NCBI GenBank assembly: GCA_029554865.1
Contig: JAKPUX010000220.1
Coordinates: 1 to 62,396, forward strand
Source of the DNA: a bacterium
GTDB taxonomy: Bacteria; Zhuqueibacterota; Zhuqueibacteria; Residuimicrobiales; Residuimicrobiaceae
DNA length: 62,396 bases
Direction of reading: 5' to 3'
Positions 18,821 through 30,115 of the stretch are shown piece by piece. Each line of letters starts with the position of its first letter. Position 1 is the stretch's first letter. The notes beneath the pieces were generated by a model. That model was given only the letters and a program-made list of their open reading frames with translations, did not search any database and was not told the origin of the DNA. The position numbers were made by a program, and so were the translations under genes.

Positions 18821-20353
18821 TCACTTCCGGTTGCGGTAGACGGCAATGCCGGCGATGAATATTGCCAGTGGCAGCACGATGATGCCGAGATAGAGCAGCG
18901 CCCGCGACTGGGTTTGGGTGATGGCGATGCGGCGATCCTCCGGACTGCGGGCGCGTACCGAGATCAGATCTTCCTCCTCAGCGAGCCAGCTGACGCCATT
19001 CTGGAAAAGATTGCCGTTTCCCTGGGTGTCAAAGTAAGAATTGGTGGCGAAATCAGAATCGCCGAAGACAAGCAGGCGTGTCTTTCCCGCCTTCTCCCCT
19101 GCTGCAGCAGGGGCGGGCATTTCGGCGCCGGCGAAGAGGGTGACAGGACCGCGCAGGTCCTTGCCTTCATCGAAGGTAATTTCCGCCTGACCGCTGATGG
19201 GGCTGGTTTCGGCCCAGCTGCGCGGTGTGCTCCTGCCGATCTCCCTGAACTCAAGCCCGGCTGGGGGATTCTCTCCGCGGCTGATCGAACGGGCTTCGGG
19301 GAAGAAAGTCATGAGGTTGAAGTCACGGGTGATGGCGTGTTCCTCGTACTGCGAAACAATGGGCATGGTGGGACCAGTGCCGAAGAGTTGGCCAAATCCC
19401 GAGGCATCAACCACGATATCGCGGCCGACCTTGAAGCCCCATTCGCCAAGCAGCTCCGACCAGGAGTCGGGGGAAGCCGGATCGAGCAAGATCAGGAGCT
19501 TTCCGCCCTTCTGGAGAAACTCCATAATCAGGCTCTTTTCGCTGGCGAACAGTTCGGTGCGCGGCCCGGCGACAGCAAGCATGCTGCAGTCGGCGGGGAT
19601 GGCGCTCTCCCGGGCAAGGAGGAGCTTGGCGATGTCGTAATTCTCCTCGATCAGGGCTTTGCGGGCAGTCGCAAGGCCATCGGCGCCATCACTGTCGGGA
19701 TCTTTCTCGCCATGGCCGGTGGTGAAATAGAGCTTCTTTTTGCCCTCACGGGTCACCTTGATGATGGCATTGGTGAGCAGCTGCTCTTCGCTCTTCTCGA
19801 TGCGCTCTTCCTTGCCTTCGGCCTCGACGATCAGGGTGCCATAGGACTTGACCTGGTATTTTTTTGCGAGGCCGGGCTTTTTGTCGGGATCGCTGAATTC
19901 GAAGCGCAGGCGATCGGAATAGTGAGCGTATTCAGTGAGCAGTTCTTTCGTGAAGGCTTCATCGCCCGATTTGAAAAAGCCGGTAATTTTTACATCTTTA
20001 TCAAGGCTTTTCAATATGTTGCGGGTCTGTTCCGCAAGGCTGAACTGTCTGGCTGCAGTGGTATCGAGGCGCCAGGAAAAGCGCGCGGCAAAGATATTGG
20101 TCACAATCAGAATGCCGAGCAGGATCAGCACCATCAGCAGGGCGTTGCTGCCAAACCTGGCCGAGCGCGTGGTGAGTCCAGCCCTGATCTCGCGGAATTG
20201 CAGGGTTATAGATGCGAGGAGTAGAGCACAGCCGAGAATAAGGGGTAGATAGACTGTCCATGCCATGACGGCGGTAAGCGAATAGACGATCAGGCCAGCG
20301 AGGATCATGCCCAGACCAAGCCAACCGCAGATTTGTGCGATTTTTTTTATCAT
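18821..20353 (-). CDS. GldG-like ABC-type auxiliary transport protein
   Basis: About 510 residues. Two N-terminal membrane helices (about 5-45) and one near 75-95 are followed by a large extracytoplasmic domain of the ABC_transp_aux/GldG family (LDTTAARQFSLAEQTRNILKSL, YFTTGHGEKDP, LLILLDPASP). A C-terminal helix (about 480-505) re-enters the membrane. ATG 20353 overlaps the permease stop (ATGA) and is preceded by GGAGGGG, so I prefer it over ATG 20365. In gliding Bacteroidota, GldG works with GldF and GldA; outside that group the same module occurs without gliding, so the substrate is unknown. Confidence 0.85.
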   Translation of the reverse strand: MIKKIAQICGWLGLGMILAGLIVYSLTAVMAWTVYLPLILGCALLLASITLQFREIRAGLTTRSARFGSNALLMVLILLGILIVTNIFAARFSWRLDTTAARQFSLAEQTRNILKSLDKDVKITGFFKSGDEAFTKELLTEYAHYSDRLRFEFSDPDKKPGLAKKYQVKSYGTLIVEAEGKEERIEKSEEQLLTNAIIKVTREGKKKLYFTTGHGEKDPDSDGADGLATARKALIEENYDIAKLLLARESAIPADCSMLAVAGPRTELFASEKSLIMEFLQKGGKLLILLDPASPDSWSELLGEWGFKVGRDIVVDASGFGQLFGTGPTMPIVSQYEEHAITRDFNLMTFFPEARSISRGENPPAGLEFREIGRSTPRSWAETSPISGQAEITFDEGKDLRGPVTLFAGAEMPAPAAAGEKAGKTRLLVFGDSDFATNSYFDTQGNGNLFQNGVSWLAEEEDLISVRARSPEDRRIAITQTQSRALLYLGIIVLPLAIFIAGIAVYRNRK

Positions 20354-21135
20354 CGGCCCCTCCATTTGGCTGATTCAATGGATACGAAAGAGAGGAAGAG
20401 TCCCATGACGGTGAAACTGATATAAAAAACGATGTGGCGTGTATCGAGCACGCCCTTGGCAAAGTCGTCAAAGTGCTCGATCAGCGAAAAGTTGCCGAGG
20501 ATCTTGCCCACAGCCGGACTGGCCATGCCCGAAATCCAGCCGATCGCCCAGAAGATCAGGATGAAAGCGACGGTGCTCACTGCCGCGATGATCTGATTGT
20601 CGGTCAGGGTGGAAAAAAAGAGACCGAAGGCGATATAACAGAGTCCGAGCAGAAAGAGGCCGAGGTAGCCGGTGAGAATCTGGCCGATTTCGGGCTTGCC
20701 GAGGAAAAAGAGAACCGCCATATAGAGGCCGGACAGGAGCAGCATGAGCAGATAGAGGCCGGCGGCGGCGCTGAATTTGCCGAGAATCGATTGGGTATTG
20801 GTCACCGGCGAGGTGAGCAATAGCTCGATCGTACCACTCTTCTTCTCGTCGGAAAAGAGACGCATCGTGATGAGCGGCAGAAAAAAGAGAGCAAAAAGGC
20901 TCATATTGTGCAGGAGCGGACGGATGGCCATCATGTTGACATTGAGTTTGGGCACAGCCATCTGGTAATAACGCGCCTGCATATCCGCCTGCATGCACAT
21001 CTGCACAAAATTGGTCACCAGCAGATAGTAAAAAACGCCGGAGATAAGCAAAAACAGCCCCATCACCACATAGGCGATCGGCGAGCTGAAATAGGACTTC
21101 CACTCCCGGCCGAGGATAGCGAGATAGTTTTTCAT
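20350..21135 (-). CDS. ABC-2 type permease (GldF-like)
   Basis: A 261-residue protein with six predicted membrane helices and the ABC-2 permease pattern: an EWKSYFSSPIAYVV N-terminus and LITMRLFSDEKKSGTIELLLTSPV in the middle, a stretch highly typical of GldF/NosY-type permeases. It forms the membrane pore for the neighbouring ATPase. Its start overlaps the ATPase stop and its stop overlaps the GldG-like start, so all three are translationally coupled. Confidence 0.9.
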   Translation of the reverse strand: MKNYLAILGREWKSYFSSPIAYVVMGLFLLISGVFYYLLVTNFVQMCMQADMQARYYQMAVPKLNVNMMAIRPLLHNMSLFALFFLPLITMRLFSDEKKSGTIELLLTSPVTNTQSILGKFSAAAGLYLLMLLLSGLYMAVLFFLGKPEIGQILTGYLGLFLLGLCYIAFGLFFSTLTDNQIIAAVSTVAFILIFWAIGWISGMASPAVGKILGNFSLIEHFDDFAKGVLDTRHIVFYISFTVMGLFLSFVSIESAKWRGR

Positions 21136-22088
21136 TGTCCACCTCCTTCCTCTTCCCGGGTGGTCACACGCAGAAAAACATCCTCGAGGCTGAGGCCTTC
21201 GGGCCGCAGTTCAAACAGATCCCAGCCCTTTTCCACAATGGCGCGGGCGATGGCGGGATTGATGCTGCCTTCGGCATCACCTTCGATGTGAAACTGGTGG
21301 GTCTGCGCAGGTGCTCCAGTCTCGAGGAGCTTGACCTGGCGGACACCCTCTACTTTGTTGAGGAGTTCCAGGATGCCTCCCGCCGGGCCACCGGCTATCA
21401 ATGTGAAGCGCTGGGATCCAGCCAGTTTTCGGGTGAGGTTGTCCGGGGTATCCTCCGCGACGACACGGCCCTGGTCAATGATGACCACGCGTTCACAGGT
21501 CATGCTGACCTCAGGAAGGATGTGGGTGCTGAGAATGATGGTGTGGTCGCCGGCGAGGCTGCGGATGAGCTCGCGAACTTCGATAATCTGTTTGGGATCG
21601 AGTCCGACAGTGGGTTCGTCGAGGATGAGGACGTCGGGATCATGGACGAGGGCCTGGGCGAGGCCGACGCGCTGCTTGAATCCCTTGGAGAGCTGCTTGA
21701 TAACCCGGCGGCTGACGGCGCTGATGCCGGTTTTGTCCATGGTCTCAGCGATGGCGTGCTTGCGGGTGCGGGGATCGACACCCTTGATGCGGGCGACGAA
21801 CTCCAGATAATCGGCAACGCGCATTTCCGTGTAAAGTGGCGGATTCTCCGGCAGATAGCCGATTCTTTTACGAACCTGCATTGAGTCCTGATGGACATCA
21901 AATCCGGCCACCGAGGCGGTGCCTGAGGTGGCCGGCAGATAGGTGGTCAGGATGCGCATGGTCGTCGTCTTTCCGGCAGCGTTGGGGCCGAGAAATCCGA
22001 GGATTTCGCCCTTCTCGACCTGAAACGAGACACGATCCACCGCCATGACGCGACCGAAGTAACGCGTTACTTGTTTCACTTCAATCAT
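21132..22088 (-). CDS. ABC transporter ATP-binding protein (GldA-like)
   Basis: A 318-residue ATPase: Walker A GPNAAGKTT (about 34-42), Q-loop GYLPENPPLYTEM, a degenerate signature LSKGFKQRVGLAQAL, Walker B VLILDEPTVGLDP and switch His STH. A C-terminal 90-residue extension after the ATPase core is usual in the GldA/CcmA/NatA exporter group. SD AAGGAGG lies 10 bases before ATG 22088. It starts the four-gene module and is separated from rpsO by 83 bases, which carry no obvious terminator. Confidence 0.92.
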   Translation of the reverse strand: MIEVKQVTRYFGRVMAVDRVSFQVEKGEILGFLGPNAAGKTTTMRILTTYLPATSGTASVAGFDVHQDSMQVRKRIGYLPENPPLYTEMRVADYLEFVARIKGVDPRTRKHAIAETMDKTGISAVSRRVIKQLSKGFKQRVGLAQALVHDPDVLILDEPTVGLDPKQIIEVRELIRSLAGDHTIILSTHILPEVSMTCERVVIIDQGRVVAEDTPDNLTRKLAGSQRFTLIAGGPAGGILELLNKVEGVRQVKLLETGAPAQTHQFHIEGDAEGSINPAIARAIVEKGWDLFELRPEGLSLEDVFLRVTTREEEGGGQ

Positions 22089-22171
22089 TGTTGGGAGCCT
22101 CCTTTCTTAATGGCCGATTCCGCGCCGCTGAAGTGAGTGATCAGTCGCACCTGAAAAAAGAGCCCGAATCC

Positions 22172-22441
22172 TTACCGGCGGATGCCGAGTTCCTGAATCA
22201 GGGAGCGATAGAGAGAGATATCGTTGGCCTTGAGATAATCGAGCAGCCTGCGGCGGCGTCCAACCATCTTGAGCAGTCCACGCCGGGAGTGGAAATCCTT
22301 GGGGTTGGTGTGGAAGTGCTTGGTCAGCTGGTTAATGCGTTCCGTGAGCATGGCAATCTGGGCCTCAGTGCTGCCCGTATTGTCAGGACGCTTGCCGTAC
22401 TTTTCGACGAGTTCCAGTTTCACTTCTTTGGTCAAAGGCAT
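22172..22441 (-). CDS. rpsO: 30S ribosomal protein S15
   Basis: An 89-residue protein with the S15 signature (DTGSTEAQIAxLTERI, here DNTGSTEAQIAML, and DFHSRRGLLKMVGRRRRLLDYL). It binds 16S rRNA early in 30S assembly. ATG 22441 is chosen because GGAGG sits 6 bases upstream; an in-frame TTG two codons earlier would lie too close to the SD. The gene follows ribF, as in many bacteria, but pnp does not come next. Confidence 0.97.
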   Translation of the reverse strand: MPLTKEVKLELVEKYGKRPDNTGSTEAQIAMLTERINQLTKHFHTNPKDFHSRRGLLKMVGRRRRLLDYLKANDISLYRSLIQELGIRR

Positions 22442-22454
22442 GAACAACCTCCGG

Positions 22455-23399
22455 TTAATAACTTGACTGACTGGCTAATACTTCAACAGATTTACTAATG
22501 TCCTGTTTGATCTGTTCAACCAGGGCGTTGGTTGAGGCAAATCGAGTATCTTCCCGAATAAAGGAGATGAAATCGACCCTGACCTCCTGTCCATAGAGCT
22601 GGCCGTCGAAATCGATGATGTAGGTTTCGATCACCCGCTCCTCGGCGGCAAAGGTCGGTTTTTTGCCGATATAGGTGGCGGCGGCGTAGCTTTTGCCGTC
22701 GAGATGGCAGCGGGAGGCATAGATGCCTGCGCGTGGCACCAGTTTGTAGGGCGAAAAGGGACGCAGGTTGATGGTCGGGAAACCCATACCCCTCCCTCTA
22801 CCCTCTCCGTGCACGACCAGGCCGTTAATGCTGTAGGAACGACCGAGCATGGCGGTGGCCTTCTCCATCAGCCCCTTTTGCAGGTAGTGGCGGATCTTGG
22901 TGCTTGAGACGATCTCGTCCTCCACACGATAGGGGGGCAATGAAGCGACGGCGAAGCTCTGTTCGGCGCCCATGCGCTCCAGCAGTTCGAGGTTACCGCT
23001 TCGCGCCCTGCCAAAAGCATGGTCATGGCCGATGATGATCTCGCGCATCTTCAGCCGCTCGAGCAGGATTTCCGTTACAAAGCGCTCGGGCTCAAGTCCG
23101 GCGAAGGCGGGGGAAAAATTGGCCACCACCAGGCGGTCAAGGCCGAGCTGGTTGAGAATCTCAATCTTCTCCTCAATGGTCGTCAGCACCTCATGGGGCG
23201 GACGAGAGGGATTATTGAGCACCAGCTGCGGGTGGGGCTCAAAGGTGACCATAGTCGCCCGGGCCTGCAGGTTATTTGCGCGGGTCTTTAACTCTGCAAG
23301 GATCGTCTGATGGCCAAGGTGCACGCCGTCGAAGGTGCCCAGTGTGACCACACTGCTCTCCGCAGGCGGAAGTGTATTAATGTTCCAGATTATCTGCAT
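22455..23399 (-). CDS. ribF: bifunctional riboflavin kinase / FAD synthetase
   Basis: A 314-residue protein. The N-terminal nucleotidyltransferase domain has TLGTFDGVHLGHQ (about 21-33) and an IIGHDHAFGRARSG loop. The C-terminal kinase domain has GEGRGRGMGFPTINL and an AATYIGKKPTF segment, ending with the ETYIIDFDGQLYGQEVRVDFI core. It makes FMN and then FAD from riboflavin in the cytoplasm. Its start overlaps the truB stop by 10 bases, as expected for the truB-ribF-rpsO order. Confidence 0.95.
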   Translation of the reverse strand: MQIIWNINTLPPAESSVVTLGTFDGVHLGHQTILAELKTRANNLQARATMVTFEPHPQLVLNNPSRPPHEVLTTIEEKIEILNQLGLDRLVVANFSPAFAGLEPERFVTEILLERLKMREIIIGHDHAFGRARSGNLELLERMGAEQSFAVASLPPYRVEDEIVSSTKIRHYLQKGLMEKATAMLGRSYSINGLVVHGEGRGRGMGFPTINLRPFSPYKLVPRAGIYASRCHLDGKSYAAATYIGKKPTFAAEERVIETYIIDFDGQLYGQEVRVDFISFIREDTRFASTNALVEQIKQDISKSVEVLASQSSY

Positions 23400-24115
23400 G
23401 AATACAAGTGTTCCAGCGAATTCATATTGAACATCTGCGGCAGCGCGGTCACCTCGATGGCCTCCTGAAGGGTATGGGGGCCGATCCGTGTTCGGGTCAG
23501 GCGGCTGAGAAAGCCCACCGTTCCCAGGGCGAGGGCCAGATCCCGCGCCAGGGCGCGGATGTAAGTCCCTTTGGAACAGACGACGGTGAAATCAAGACTG
23601 TTTTCCGATACCCGCGCGACCTTCAGGCTGAAAACCGTGACCCTGCGGGGTTCAGGGCTTTTCAGTTGACCGGCCCGGGCCAGTTTGTAGGAGCGCTGTC
23701 CGTCGACATGAAGAGCCGAAAAAACGGGCGGCACCTGTTCGATCTCGCCGACGAAGCGGTCTGCGATCTCCTGCACGGCCGCGACCTCTTGCAGGCGCCA
23801 CTCCCGGCGTGCGCAAATCGTGCCGCTGATATCGAGAGTGTCGGTCTCCATGCCCAGCCGCAGCCGTGCCTGATATTCCTTTTCGGCATCGACCAGTCCG
23901 GTGATGGTGCGGGTTTCACGGCCTGTACAGACCAGCAGCACGCCATCAGCGAATGGATCAAGGGTGCCGGCATGACCGGCCTTGCCGCCGCGTAGATGCT
24001 TTTTCACCAGCCGCACGACATCAAAGGAAGACCAGCCGATGGGCTTGCGCAGATTGAGAACGAGATCCGGGCAAAAATGTTCCCGTGCTGAACCCGCGGT
24101 TGCATTGGAGGTTAT
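23390..24115 (-). CDS. truB: tRNA pseudouridine(55) synthase, apparent AUA start
   Basis: The conserved N-terminus (LNLRKPIGWSSFDVVR, then GKAGHAGTLDPFADGVL with the catalytic Asp) continues upstream of the first GTG (24016). Between there and the rbfA stop no ATG, GTG or TTG occurs in frame. The best-placed start is ATA at 24115-24113, overlapping the rbfA stop (ATAA) and 7 bases after a GGGAGG site at 24123-24128. A CTG at 24052 is the alternative. From ATA the product is about 241 residues, short for TruB and probably without a PUA domain. It converts U55 of tRNA to pseudouridine. A single-base sequencing error (ATG to ATA) is possible. Confidence 0.85.
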   Translation of the reverse strand: MTSNATAGSAREHFCPDLVLNLRKPIGWSSFDVVRLVKKHLRGGKAGHAGTLDPFADGVLLVCTGRETRTITGLVDAEKEYQARLRLGMETDTLDISGTICARREWRLQEVAAVQEIADRFVGEIEQVPPVFSALHVDGQRSYKLARAGQLKSPEPRRVTVFSLKVARVSENSLDFTVVCSKGTYIRALARDLALALGTVGFLSRLTRTRIGPHTLQEAIEVTALPQMFNMNSLEHLYSCR

Positions 24116-24468
24116 GACTTTTCCTCCCGGTGAATCTTTTCGATCACTTCCTGAATATGGGCTGCGTAAGCAGCGGAATCATCATACGAAAACTCGATCT
24201 CGGGCACATAGCGCAGGCCGAGTCGGTGCCCCATTTCGCCGCGAATGGGGCCGGTGAGCTGCTCCAGTTTCTTTGCGGTTAGATCGATGCGTTCCTGTTC
24301 ACCGAGGACGCTGTAAAAGATGCGCGCATGGCGCAGATCGTCGGAAACCCGGACCCGGGTGATGGTGATGAAGCCCAGATCGGCATTTTTCATCTCGAAG
24401 AGCAGGTAATTGCTGACCTCTTCCTGGAGGAGGGCGGCTACCCGGTCTGCGCGTTTATACTTGTTCAT
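24112..24468 (-). CDS. rbfA: ribosome-binding factor A
   Basis: A 118-residue single-domain KH-like protein with family patterns RADRVAALLQEEVSNYL, VRVSDDLRHARIFYSVLG and RLGLRYVPEIEF. It assists late 16S rRNA 5'-end maturation and 30S assembly. It sits between ylxP and truB as in many genomes. Its last codons provide the ribosome-binding sequence for truB. Confidence 0.95.
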   Translation of the reverse strand: MNKYKRADRVAALLQEEVSNYLLFEMKNADLGFITITRVRVSDDLRHARIFYSVLGEQERIDLTAKKLEQLTGPIRGEMGHRLGLRYVPEIEFSYDDSAAYAAHIQEVIEKIHREEKS

Positions 24469-24471
24469 TCT

Positions 24472-24753
24472 CTAGACGATCTCCAACTGCTGTCCGATGA
24501 TTTCAACCTCATCCTCGGTTTCGATCAGCCTAATAACCTCCGACATCACCTGGTCGATAAACTTGCGCTCGTTGGCGACCAGGGCGATCCCCAGGGTGGT
24601 GCGCTGCCATTTCTCGTTCTCATCCACTTCAGCCACGGAGACATTAAACTTGTTATGAATCCTGGTCTTGATGCTTTTGAGGAGAAACCTTTTCCCCTTG
24701 AGCGAGCCGCTCTCGGGGATGAAGAGTTCTATCTGCAAAAGTCCGACCAGCAT
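24472..24753 (-). CDS. ylxP: YlxP-like DUF503 protein
   Basis: A 93-residue protein of the DUF503/YlxP family: VGLLQIELFIPESGSLKGKR and NVSVAEVDENEKWQRTTLG are diagnostic. The fold is ferredoxin-like. It is often found between infB and rbfA, as here, and is thought to associate with ribosome biogenesis, though no reaction is known. SD GGGGAGA precedes ATG 24753, and rbfA begins 3 bases after its stop. Confidence 0.9.
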   Translation of the reverse strand: MLVGLLQIELFIPESGSLKGKRFLLKSIKTRIHNKFNVSVAEVDENEKWQRTTLGIALVANERKFIDQVMSEVIRLIETEDEVEIIGQQLEIV

Positions 24754-24768
24754 GCCGTCTCCCCTCTC

Positions 24769-27447
<2,679 letters not shown>

Positions 27448-27510
27448 ATTAACACTCCTCAGTTCTGCATATCGATCACCCTGGTGAAACAGTCGACTGA
27501 CAAGCCAGCC

Positions 27511-28755
27511 TTATTCGGTCTCGGCCTCCAGTGCGGCGATGATCTTTTCCGCGGTTTTGAGGCCCACACCCGGCAGCTGAGTGAGAATATCGGCTCCGGC
27601 ATTGAGGACGTCACGCACGGTGCTGTAGCCGCCGCCGATAAGGATGGCCTTTTGCTTATCGGAGATGCTGGTGACATCCTCGATAGAACGATCGAGATCG
27701 CGCTGTTCGTCCATGAGCTTGCGGAAGTCCTCTTCGCGCATGGTCTGGATATCATATCCGGTGAGGCGGGAGGCGAGACGGCGGTTGACGCCGCCCTTGC
27801 CGATAGCCAGGGAGATCTGTTCGTCATCAAGGACCGCGCTGACCTTTTTCTCCTCTTCATCGATGATAATGCGCAGTGGTTTGGCCGGACTCAGTGCGCG
27901 GGTGATAAAAATTTCGGGCTCGCTGCTCCAGTTGATGATGTCAATCTTTTCGTTGTTGAGTTCCTTGACGATGGACTGGATGCGCATGCCCTTCATACCG
28001 ACGCAGGCGCCGACGGCGTCGATGCGCTTGTCGTGGGAATAGACGGCGATCTTGGTGCGCTCTCCGGCCTCGCGGGCGATGCCGCGCACTTCGATAATGC
28101 CTTCATCGATTTCGGGCACTTCGTTCTCGAAGAGGCGGGTGATGAACATGTCATCGGAGCGGCTGACGACGATTTCCGGACCGCGGTTGCTCTTGCGCAC
28201 CTCCTTTATGACTGCGCGCAGGCTGCCGCCGCGGTGGTGGCGTTCATCCTTGATCTGTTCGCTCTTGGGCAGGACGACCTCGGTGCGGTTGTCGACCGTC
28301 ATAAAGATCTCATCGCGGTTGACCTGGCGGATCTCGCCAATGATGATCTCGCCCACCCGGTTCTTGTACTCTTCGTAGACGAGTTCCTTCTCGATCTCCT
28401 TGATGCGTTGATTGAGGTTCTGTTTGGCGGAGATGATCAGCCGCCGTCCGAAGGTGGAGGGATCGATGATTTCGAGGTATTCATCGCCGACCTCCATGTC
28501 CGGGGCGCTTTTCTGGGCCTCATCGAGGGCGATCTCGGTCACCTCATCGAGCACTTCATCGACGACATTCTTGCTCTGATAGATTTCGATTTCCCCCTTC
28601 TCCATATTGACAAAAATGGAGTAGTTACCGTTGGGGCCGTATTTCTTTTTCAGGAGGCCGAGAAAGATTTCCTGCAGGATCCGTGAGAGCACCTCCTTGT
28701 CAATGTTTTTCTCTTTGACAAGCAGGGAGAAGGCTTCGACAATCTCATTTTTCAT
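27511..28755 (-). CDS. nusA: transcription termination/antitermination factor NusA
   Basis: A 414-residue protein. It has the NusA N-terminal RNA polymerase-binding domain (to about 125), an S1 domain (GEIIIGEIRQVNRDEIFMTV), and KH1/KH2 (VGACVGMKGMRIQSIVKEL, then ISLAIGKGGVNRRLASRL). A short helix-hairpin-helix tail follows (LPGVGLKTAEKIIAALE). It binds RNA polymerase and nascent RNA in pausing, termination and rRNA antitermination. It lies between rimP and infB in the classical operon; the usual small ylxR gene between nusA and infB is absent. Confidence 0.97.
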   Translation of the reverse strand: MKNEIVEAFSLLVKEKNIDKEVLSRILQEIFLGLLKKKYGPNGNYSIFVNMEKGEIEIYQSKNVVDEVLDEVTEIALDEAQKSAPDMEVGDEYLEIIDPSTFGRRLIISAKQNLNQRIKEIEKELVYEEYKNRVGEIIIGEIRQVNRDEIFMTVDNRTEVVLPKSEQIKDERHHRGGSLRAVIKEVRKSNRGPEIVVSRSDDMFITRLFENEVPEIDEGIIEVRGIAREAGERTKIAVYSHDKRIDAVGACVGMKGMRIQSIVKELNNEKIDIINWSSEPEIFITRALSPAKPLRIIIDEEEKKVSAVLDDEQISLAIGKGGVNRRLASRLTGYDIQTMREEDFRKLMDEQRDLDRSIEDVTSISDKQKAILIGGGYSTVRDVLNAGADILTQLPGVGLKTAEKIIAALEAETE

Positions 28756-28774
28756 GGCTGTTTTCCAATTGAGA

Positions 28775-29227
28775 TCACTTGAATTCGATGATAATTTTGG
28801 CCAAAACGACTTGCCCGAGCGGGATGGTTAAAAGGTCCGTCCCGGTTTGCAGCTGCAGGAGTCCCCCTGCTGCTTCTTCAATCCGCCCGCTGGCGTCTTG
28901 AACCTGGTCATTGTCGCGATAGGTCAGCTTGACTTTTCGGCCGCAGTGGCGTTGAAAATCCCGTTCCGTGGTGAGTGGCCGGTCGGTTCCGGGTGACGAA
29001 AGTTCAAGCCGATAGGCGCCCTCGAGGAGGCCGTTCTGGTCCAGGCAATCGGACACAGCGAGACTGGCGCTGGCGCAGCGCTCCAGAGAGATCCCTCCGA
29101 TTTCATCGGCATAGATGCGGAGGAGAAGGCTGCCCTTGCGGCCATGGATTTCGAGGTCGACGAGGTCGATGCCCATCCCGGCGAGAACCGGCTCGATAAG
29201 ATTTTTTAATTCATTAACTTGCGTCAT
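28775..29227 (-). CDS. rimP: ribosome maturation factor RimP
   Basis: A 150-residue protein with the RimP pattern: an N-terminal alpha/beta domain (GIDLVDLEIHGRKGSLLLRIY, EIGGISLERCASASLAVSDCLD) containing YRLELSSPGTDRPL, and a C-terminal SH3-like domain. It helps 30S maturation. ATG 29227 has AAGGG 8 bases upstream and is preferred over GTG 29236, which is too close to the SD. It is the first gene of the rimP-nusA-infB-ylxP-rbfA-truB-ribF-rpsO run. Confidence 0.93.
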   Translation of the reverse strand: MTQVNELKNLIEPVLAGMGIDLVDLEIHGRKGSLLLRIYADEIGGISLERCASASLAVSDCLDQNGLLEGAYRLELSSPGTDRPLTTERDFQRHCGRKVKLTYRDNDQVQDASGRIEEAAGGLLQLQTGTDLLTIPLGQVVLAKIIIEFK

Positions 29228-29245
29228 ATCTGACACCCTTTTACA

Positions 29246-29275
29246 ACAAAAAAGTGGGCCAGAAAGGGCCCACTT
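29246..29275 (-). terminator. Rho-independent hairpin between the TPR gene and rimP, possible attenuator
   Basis: The 9-bp stem AAGTGGGCC / GGCCCACTT (29252-29260 with 29267-29275) is followed on the minus strand by six T. It ends the TPR-protein transcript. It also lies just downstream of a candidate rimP promoter, so transcripts from that promoter would meet it at about +3. Confidence 0.85.
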
Positions 29276-29284
29276 CAGATAGAT

Positions 29285-29313
29285 AATATATAAAAAAATA
29301 ACATACTATGCAA
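29285..29313 (-). promoter_or_regulatory. candidate promoter of the rimP-nusA-infB operon
   Basis: On the minus strand TTGCAT (29313-29308) and TATATT (29290-29285) are 17 bases apart. Predicted start is near 29278, immediately before the terminator-like hairpin. Confidence 0.5.
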
Positions 29314-29327
29314 GAAAATTCGCAAAA

Positions 29328-29999
29328 TCATCCATTGAGAAGACCAATAAGCAGCAGGGCGTCATCCTTTTCTGCGGCTTTGGGGTGTTCCTCGATGATG
29401 CGGTTGAGGGCCTTTTTAGCCTTTTCCTTGTTGCCGGCTTCATTGAAGCAGCGTCCGGCGTTGAGCAGCATGGAGGGATCGAGCACCGAAGAGTAAGCAT
29501 CGACGGCCTTGAGGTAGGTTTCGGCGGCTTCGTTATATTTCTTTTCAGCTTCGAGGCAGGCGGCCATTCCGCCCTGGGCGGCGGCTAGAAAATAATCGTC
29601 CCCGTTGAAAGAGGAGATGAACTTTTTGTAGCTGCTCCTGGCGTTGGCGTACTCTTTGGTCTGGTAGAAGGCCTGGGCGAGATGGAGGCGTGCGATCTTG
29701 CCGCTGGTGGTTCGGCCGTAGCTGTCGACGATGCCGCTGAGCTGGCTGATGGCGTTCTGGTAATCCTGGGTCTCCAGGGTGCGGGTGGCGCGGGCGAGAT
29801 CCACGCTGGCGGTTTTTTCGGCCTGGGTCTGGGCGTAGAGATAGTAGGCAAAGCCGGCGATAGCCAGCAGCACTGCAGCAGCTGCTATCATCAGGGTCTT
29901 GCCATGTACTTCAAGCCACTCCTGGGCCTTGAAGTAAAAGGTGACCAGGGAGTCTTCCTTGAGCTGCTTCTTGGTAATCTGTTTTCTCGGTTTTAGCAT
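29328..29999 (-). CDS. membrane-anchored tetratricopeptide-repeat protein (YfgM-like)
   Basis: A 223-residue protein with a basic N-terminus, one membrane helix (about 36-56) and then four or five TPR-like helical pairs (DYQNAISQLSGIVDSY, EYANARSSYKKFISSF, KYNEAAETYLKAVDAY, EKAKKALNRIIEEHP). The layout resembles YfgM/TPR_21 proteins, which are inner-membrane proteins with a periplasmic TPR domain linked to secretion chaperones. The exact role here is not evident. It is a single gene ended by the terminator at 29246-29275. Confidence 0.8.
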   Translation of the reverse strand: MLKPRKQITKKQLKEDSLVTFYFKAQEWLEVHGKTLMIAAAAVLLAIAGFAYYLYAQTQAEKTASVDLARATRTLETQDYQNAISQLSGIVDSYGRTTSGKIARLHLAQAFYQTKEYANARSSYKKFISSFNGDDYFLAAAQGGMAACLEAEKKYNEAAETYLKAVDAYSSVLDPSMLLNAGRCFNEAGNKEKAKKALNRIIEEHPKAAEKDDALLLIGLLNG

Positions 30000-30115
30000 C
30001 TGCCGTCCGAATGAATAGGTTAAGGTAGTCTATTGTTGATTAAAACTTGTTAATATAAGGAGGAATTCGCGGAAATGCAACAGAAAACCTAGAAAAGGGG
30101 GATTTGCAGGCCAGG

